Source: Sporichthyaceae bacterium (lineage in GTDB: Bacteria > Actinomycetota > Actinomycetes > JACCYY01). From it: DNA of 9,653 bases. Positions 6,388-9,653 of the stretch are shown one piece after another. The DNA is taken from positions 1-9,653 of the forward strand of contig JACCYY010000363.1 in NCBI GenBank assembly GCA_013696235.1. Direction: 5' to 3'. Below the pieces are notes generated by a model. That model made no database searches and had not been told where the DNA came from. It saw only the letters and a program-made list of their open reading frames with translations. Position 1 is the stretch's first letter, and each line of letters starts with the position of its first letter. A program made the translations under genes and the position numbers.

Positions 6388-7167
6388 GTGCCCCACCCCG
6401 CGCCCCGACCACATCCGGTGGCCGGCGCCGAGCCGGCGGCCCCCGCCACGACCCCGGCCCCGATGCCCGCCACGACCCCAGCCCCGATGCCAGCCGCGAT
6501 CGTGGTGGCCGTCGACGGCCCGTCCGGATCGGGCAAGTCCACGGTCGCCAGGGCGATCGCGCTCCGGCTCGGGCTTCGCTACCTCGACACCGGGGCCATG
6601 TACCGCGCCGTCACCTGGGCGGTCTGCCAGCGCGGCATCGACAGCGCGGACGCAGATGCGGTCGGCCGGACCGTCGCCGAGCTCGCGCTCCGCGTCGGCA
6701 CCGACCCGGACCTGCCCACGATCCTCGTGGACGGGACGGACGTGACCACAGCGATCCGCGAGCGGCCGATCACCCAGGCGGTCAGCGCGGTGAGCGCCGT
6801 GCCGGCGGTGCGCTCGGCGATGGTCGCGCTCCAGCGACAGCTCATCGGCACCGGCGGGATCGTCGTCGAGGGCCGCGACATCGCGACCGTGGTGGCGCCC
6901 GACGCGGCCGTCAAGGTCTTCCTCACCGCTGACCCGAGCGCGCGCGCGCGGCGGCGCGCTGCCGAGGTGGACGCCGACCAGATGATCACCGAAGCCGATC
7001 TGGCCCGCCGGGACGAGCTGGACTCGACGCGGACGGCGTCGCCCCTCACCCGGTCACCGCTGGCCACCCTGATCGACGCCACCGACCTCACCGTCGACGA
7101 GGTGGTCGCGATCGTGCTCGACCTCGTCGCCGCGACCGTAGTCGGGCCGGGTGTCCCCCCGCGATGA
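6388..7167 (+). CDS. cmk: Cytidylate kinase
   Basis: Cmk phosphorylates CMP and dCMP to the diphosphates using ATP, salvaging pyrimidines released by RNA turnover and phospholipid synthesis. From GTG 6388 the protein has 259 residues, about 35 more than a typical Cmk. The core begins at about residue 37. It has the P-loop GPSGSGKS (44-51), LDTGAMYRA (66-74), EGRDIATVV (161-169, Ala where GRDIGT is usual), and the CMP/ATP-closing region with RRDELDSTRTASPL (207-220). The extra N-terminus is Pro/Ala/Met/Thr-rich and contains a tandem repeat of 8 residues. AGAGGAG (6374-6380), 7 nt before GTG 6388, supports the long form. ATG 6487, just before the core, is the alternative start but has no visible Shine-Dalgarno sequence. 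The stop overlaps the next start as ATGA. Confidence 0.95.
   Translation: MPHPAPRPHPVAGAEPAAPATTPAPMPATTPAPMPAAIVVAVDGPSGSGKSTVARAIALRLGLRYLDTGAMYRAVTWAVCQRGIDSADADAVGRTVAELALRVGTDPDLPTILVDGTDVTTAIRERPITQAVSAVSAVPAVRSAMVALQRQLIGTGGIVVEGRDIATVVAPDAAVKVFLTADPSARARRRAAEVDADQMITEADLARRDELDSTRTASPLTRSPLATLIDATDLTVDEVVAIVLDLVAATVVGPGVPPR
6445..6492 (+). repeat. Tandem repeat, two 24-bp units, in the cmk N-terminal extension
   Basis: Two head-to-tail units (6445-6468 and 6469-6492) differ at two bases by my reading. They encode the repeated octapeptide ATTPAPMP. The unit length is a multiple of three, so copy-number change would keep the cmk frame. Confidence 0.85.
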
Positions 7168-7850
7168 TCCAGTCGAGGTCCAACCCGTACGAGCTCGGTC
7201 GCCCGGCCCGGGCCGGCGCGCGCGTCGCCTCCTGGGTCGGTCGAGCGATCTTCGGCCTGGGCTACCGCGTCGACGCGCCTGGCCGGCGCCTCGTGCCCAG
7301 GACCGGGCCGGTCATCCTCGCGGTCAACCACACCGCGTTCCTCGACGGCCCCCTCGTGGTCGGGGTGACGAGACGGCCGGTGCACGTGTTCTCCAAGGCC
7401 CAGCTCTTCCACGGCCCGCTCGGCCTGGCGCTGCGCGCGATCGGCCAGATCCCGATCCGCCGGGACACCGCCGACCTGGCCGCGCTCGGTGCCGGCCTGG
7501 ACGTGCTCGCCCACGGCGGGGTGCTCGCCGTCTTCCCGGAGGGCAGCCGCGGCAAGGGTGACTTCACCGACGTCCGGGACGGTCTCGCCTGGCTCGCGAT
7601 GCGTTCCGGCGCAGCAATCGTGCCGGTCGTGTGCCTCGGCACGAGCGCCGGTGGCTCGACCATCGGCGGAATCGCCCGACCCGGCGCACGGTTGACTGCC
7701 GCGTACGGGGCACCGTTCCACGTCCCGGTCCCGACCGACCGGCCCCGCTCGCGCACCGCGCTCAGACAGGGCGCCGCCATGGTCCGCGACCGGCTGGTCG
7801 CCCACCACGCAGCCGTGCACGAGCACGCGCGCCGGAAGGAGCATCAGTGA
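7164..7850 (+). CDS. plsC: 1-acyl-sn-glycerol-3-phosphate acyltransferase (PlsC family)
   Basis: This is a PlsC/LPLAT-family acyltransferase, which acylates lysophosphatidic acid to phosphatidic acid in phospholipid synthesis at the inner face of the membrane. It has 228 residues, and all four family motifs are visible. Motif I is NHTAFLD with the HX4D pair H56 and D61. Motif II is GQIPIRRD (94-101). Motif III is FPEGSRG (124-130), which binds the glycerol phosphate. Motif IV is IVPVVCLG (152-159). No clear multi-pass membrane segment is present; the segment at about 22-34 is weakly hydrophobic, so membrane association is probably peripheral. The ATG start overlaps the cmk stop as ATGA and the stop overlaps the der start as GTGA, so translation of cmk, plsC and der is probably coupled. 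The exact acyl acceptor cannot be read from sequence. Confidence 0.92.
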   Translation: MIQSRSNPYELGRPARAGARVASWVGRAIFGLGYRVDAPGRRLVPRTGPVILAVNHTAFLDGPLVVGVTRRPVHVFSKAQLFHGPLGLALRAIGQIPIRRDTADLAALGAGLDVLAHGGVLAVFPEGSRGKGDFTDVRDGLAWLAMRSGAAIVPVVCLGTSAGGSTIGGIARPGARLTAAYGAPFHVPVPTDRPRSRTALRQGAAMVRDRLVAHHAAVHEHARRKEHQ

Positions 7851-9235
7851 GCGTCGACGACGCCGGCACGACGGGGGCGACCGACGCCGATCTCGACGTC
7901 GATCTCGACGACGCGGGGGTGGCGACGCTGCCCGTCGTGGCCGTCGTCGGCCGTCCGAACGTGGGCAAGTCGACGCTCGTCAACCGGCTCATCGGCCGGC
8001 GCGAAGCGGTCGTCGAGGACGTGCCGGGGGTCACCCGCGACCGGGTCGCGTACGACGCGTCCTGGGCCGGGCGCGACTTCACGGTGGTCGACACCGGCGG
8101 TTGGGTGTCTGACGCCCGGGGGAGAGCAGCCCAGGTCGCCGCCCAGGCCGAGCTCGCAGTGGCTGCTGCCGACGTCATCGTGTTCGTCGTCGACGGCACG
8201 ATCGGCGCCACCGACGCGGACGAGGCGGTCATCGGCGTGCTGCGTCGGGCCCGCGCGCACGTCGTGCTGGCGGTGAACAAGGTCGACGGCCAGTCCGGAG
8301 AGGCCGATGCCGCGGAGCTGTGGTCGTTCGGGCTCGGCACGCCGTACCCGGTCTCGGCCCTGCACGGACGGGGGAGCGGTGACCTGCTCGACGCCGTCGT
8401 CGCCGCGATGCCGCCCGAGTCCGCCGAGCGACCCGAGACGGCGGGCCCGCACCGCATCACGCTGCTCGGCAAGCCGAACGTCGGCAAGTCGAGCCTGCTC
8501 AACCGCGTCGTCGGCGCCGAGCGTTCCGTGGTGGACGCGGTGGCCGGGACGACGGTCGACCCGGTCGACGAGCTGGTCGAGCTCGGGGGCGAGACCTGGC
8601 GGTTCATCGACACCGCCGGTATCCGGCGGCGCGTCGCGACCGCGTCGGGCACCGAGTACTACGCCAGCCTCCGCACGCACGCTGCCCTCGACCGGAGCGA
8701 GGTCGCAGTCGTCCTGCTCGACGCGAGCGAGCCACTCGCCGAGCAGGACCAGCGGATCATCTCCGACGTCGTGGACGCCGGCCGCGGCCTCGTGCTGGCC
8801 TTCAACAAGTGGGACCTGGTGGATGACGACCGGCGCCCCACGCTCGAGCGAGAGATCGAGCGCGACCTCGACCGGGTCGCCTGGGCGCCGCGCGTCAACG
8901 TCTCCGCCCGTACGGGCTGGCACACCGACCGGCTCGTCCCGGCCTTGCGGACCGCGCTGGCCGGCTGGGAGCAGCGCGTGCCGACCGCCAGGCTGAACGC
9001 GTTCATCGGTGAGGTCGTGGCCGGGACGCCGCCGCCGGTACGGGGTGGGAAGCAGCCGAAGATCCTCTTCGTCACGCAGGCCTCGACCCGCCCGCCGACG
9101 TTCGTCCTCTTCACCAGCGGCTTCCTCGAGGCCGGGTACCGGCGCTTCGTCGTCCGGCGGCTCCGGGAGCAGTTCGGGTTCGCCGGGACGCCGATCCACC
9201 TCGGCGTACGCGTCCGGGAGCGCCGCGGCCGCTGA
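7847..9235 (+). CDS. der: Ribosome biogenesis GTPase Der (EngA)
   Basis: Der is an essential GTPase with two consecutive G domains that assists maturation of the 50S subunit. From GTG 7847 it has 462 residues. G domain 1 has GRPNVGKS (35-42), DTGG (82-85) and NKVD (144-147). G domain 2 has GKPNVGKS (208-215), DTAG (255-258) and NKWD (320-323). A KH-like domain follows, at about 375-462 ([21 protein letters not shown], then the [21 protein letters not shown] region). The start overlaps the plsC stop as GTGA and follows AAGGAG (7836-7841) with a 5-nt gap, a strong site. The frame stays open upstream to 7631 but that part is the plsC gene in another frame. Residues 2-27 form a short acidic, Asp-rich extension (LDVDLDD), commonly variable in actinobacterial Der. 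The gene is followed by a tRNA gene after 55 nt. Confidence 0.96.
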   Translation: MSVDDAGTTGATDADLDVDLDDAGVATLPVVAVVGRPNVGKSTLVNRLIGRREAVVEDVPGVTRDRVAYDASWAGRDFTVVDTGGWVSDARGRAAQVAAQAELAVAAADVIVFVVDGTIGATDADEAVIGVLRRARAHVVLAVNKVDGQSGEADAAELWSFGLGTPYPVSALHGRGSGDLLDAVVAAMPPESAERPETAGPHRITLLGKPNVGKSSLLNRVVGAERSVVDAVAGTTVDPVDELVELGGETWRFIDTAGIRRRVATASGTEYYASLRTHAALDRSEVAVVLLDASEPLAEQDQRIISDVVDAGRGLVLAFNKWDLVDDDRRPTLEREIERDLDRVAWAPRVNVSARTGWHTDRLVPALRTALAGWEQRVPTARLNAFIGEVVAGTPPPVRGGKQPKILFVTQASTRPPTFVLFTSGFLEAGYRRFVVRRLREQFGFAGTPIHLGVRVRERRGR

Positions 9236-9247
9236 GATCCGGTGAGG

Positions 9248-9253
9248 TATGGT
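9248..9253 (+). promoter_or_regulatory. Possible -10 element for tRNA-Pro
   Basis: TATGGT (TAnnnT) lies about 38 nt upstream of the mature tRNA 5' end, which would give a leader of about 30 nt. The -35 region overlaps the der stop and has no clear TTGAC-like match, so the call is tentative. Confidence 0.35.
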
Positions 9254-9290
9254 GCGACCCGCTCGGCGCAGGGATTGCCGCCGTGGCGAA

Positions 9291-9362
<72 letters not shown>

Positions 9363-9364
<2 letters not shown>

Positions 9365-9419
9365 CCGAGGAACGCGCAGGCCAGCCGGTTGCAAGTGAGT
9401 CATCTGACTCGCCTCGGTC
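9363..9419. repeat. Inverted repeat enclosing a second palindrome, between tRNA-Pro and int
   Basis: GACCGAGG (9363-9370) is perfectly complementary to CCTCGGTC (9412-9419). Inside lies a second palindrome, GAGTCA (9397-9402) and TGACTC (9405-9410), separated by 2 nt. The outer left arm begins with the last two bases of the tRNA. It could act as a rho-independent-like structure for the tRNA transcript, although no T-run follows, or as protein-binding sites in the attachment region. Confidence 0.6.
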
Positions 9420-9434
9420 CGCACTGACACCAAC

Positions 9435-9455
9435 CTGACGGCCCTTCTGACGGCC
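9435..9455 (+). repeat. Direct repeat of 9 bp just after the int stop
   Basis: CTGACGGCC occurs at 9435-9443 and 9447-9455, a period of 12 bp. The pair sits immediately beyond the 3' end of the integrase gene. Short direct repeats at this position are often integrase arm-type binding sites, though that is inference here. Confidence 0.6.
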
Positions 9456-9456
9456 A

Positions 9457-9653
9457 TCACGTCTCAAGGGCGGTGCTGAGGGCAACGAGGGCAGTCCGGG
9501 AGACGTCGGGGGAGACATGGCCGTATACGTCGCCCGTGATCGCGACCGACGCGTGACCGAGGACATCTGACACCACCTTGAGCGGCACGCCATTTACGAG
9601 CATGAGGCTCGCGGCCGAGTGACGAATCGTGTGCAGCGTGGTGCTCGGCAGGC
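9457..9653 (-). CDS. int: Tyrosine-type phage/ICE integrase, C-terminal part (cut by window edge)
   Basis: The minus strand from 9651 to the TGA at 9459-9457 encodes 64 residues with no start in the window, because the gene runs off the right edge. They are the C-terminal catalytic end of a tyrosine recombinase: HTIRHSAAS carries the conserved HxxR box, VLGHASVAITG the second histidine region, and DVYGHVSPD the nucleophile tyrosine. This IxxDVYxHVSPD ending is typical of integrases of actinobacterial phages and integrative plasmids or ICEs, and differs from chromosomal XerD, whose tyrosine sits in QIYT. All visible catalytic residues are intact, so there is no sign of decay. The gene points back toward tRNA-Pro, with its stop 92 bp from the tRNA. 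Base use is slightly less GC-rich than the neighbours (AAATGG, ATTCG), consistent with transfer. The element type and cargo cannot be told from this fragment. Confidence 0.9.
   Translation of the reverse strand, partial: LPSTTLHTIRHSAASLMLVNGVPLKVVSDVLGHASVAITGDVYGHVSPDVSRTALVALSTALET

Noticed and set aside
7631..7846. Upstream extension of the der frame inside plsC
   Set aside because: GTG 7847 has a strong AAGGAG site and a GTGA overlap. The extra 72 residues are frame-shifted plsC sequence.

Overview
The window is a stretch of chromosome from a GC-rich Gram-positive actinobacterium. The base composition, the GTG starts, the 4-nt ATGA/GTGA gene overlaps and the gene order (ald, xerD, parA, scpA, scpB, rluB-type, cmk, plsC, der) all point that way. 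From memory of gene order in Nocardioides, Kribbella and Streptomyces, I infer Propionibacteriales (Nocardioidaceae-like), with only moderate confidence. Everything recognisable is on the + strand except the last gene, which is on the - strand and cut by the window edge.

Region 1 (1-2158): alanine dehydrogenase, directly coupled to the tyrosine recombinase XerD. XerD has no ATG, GTG or TTG codon in frame ahead of its conserved N-terminal domain. The best-supported start is a CTG that overlaps the ald stop codon as CTGA, behind a good Shine-Dalgarno sequence. Region 2 (2159-5495): a chromosome-organisation block. It holds a ParA-type ATPase with a long Pro/Ala-rich N-terminus, a small protein whose C-terminal half looks like a ribbon-helix-helix DNA-binding fold, and the condensin partners ScpA and ScpB. 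XerD (dimer resolution), ParA (segregation or positioning) and ScpAB (loading and regulation of SMC) all act on chromosome topology and segregation. Region 3 (5479-9235): an RsuA/RluB-family rRNA pseudouridine synthase, cytidylate kinase, a PlsC-type acyltransferase and the ribosome-assembly GTPase Der. These are tightly packed, with probable translational coupling.

Region 4 (9236-9653): a proline tRNA gene (anticodon GGG), a 92-bp stretch rich in small repeats and palindromes, and then the C-terminal 64 residues of a phage/ICE-type tyrosine integrase reading back toward the tRNA. This is the classic edge of an element integrated at a tRNA gene, so the right-hand edge of the window is probably the start of a mobile element whose cargo lies outside it.

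The conserved part (1-9364) is mostly ordinary core genome. The points worth a second look are the CTG start of xerD, the ParA/putative RHH pair fused to the scpAB locus, the in-frame tandem repeat at the 5' end of cmk, and the tRNA-Pro/integrase junction with its repeat cluster. No CRISPR array, rRNA gene, insertion sequence or convincing poly-T terminator was seen.
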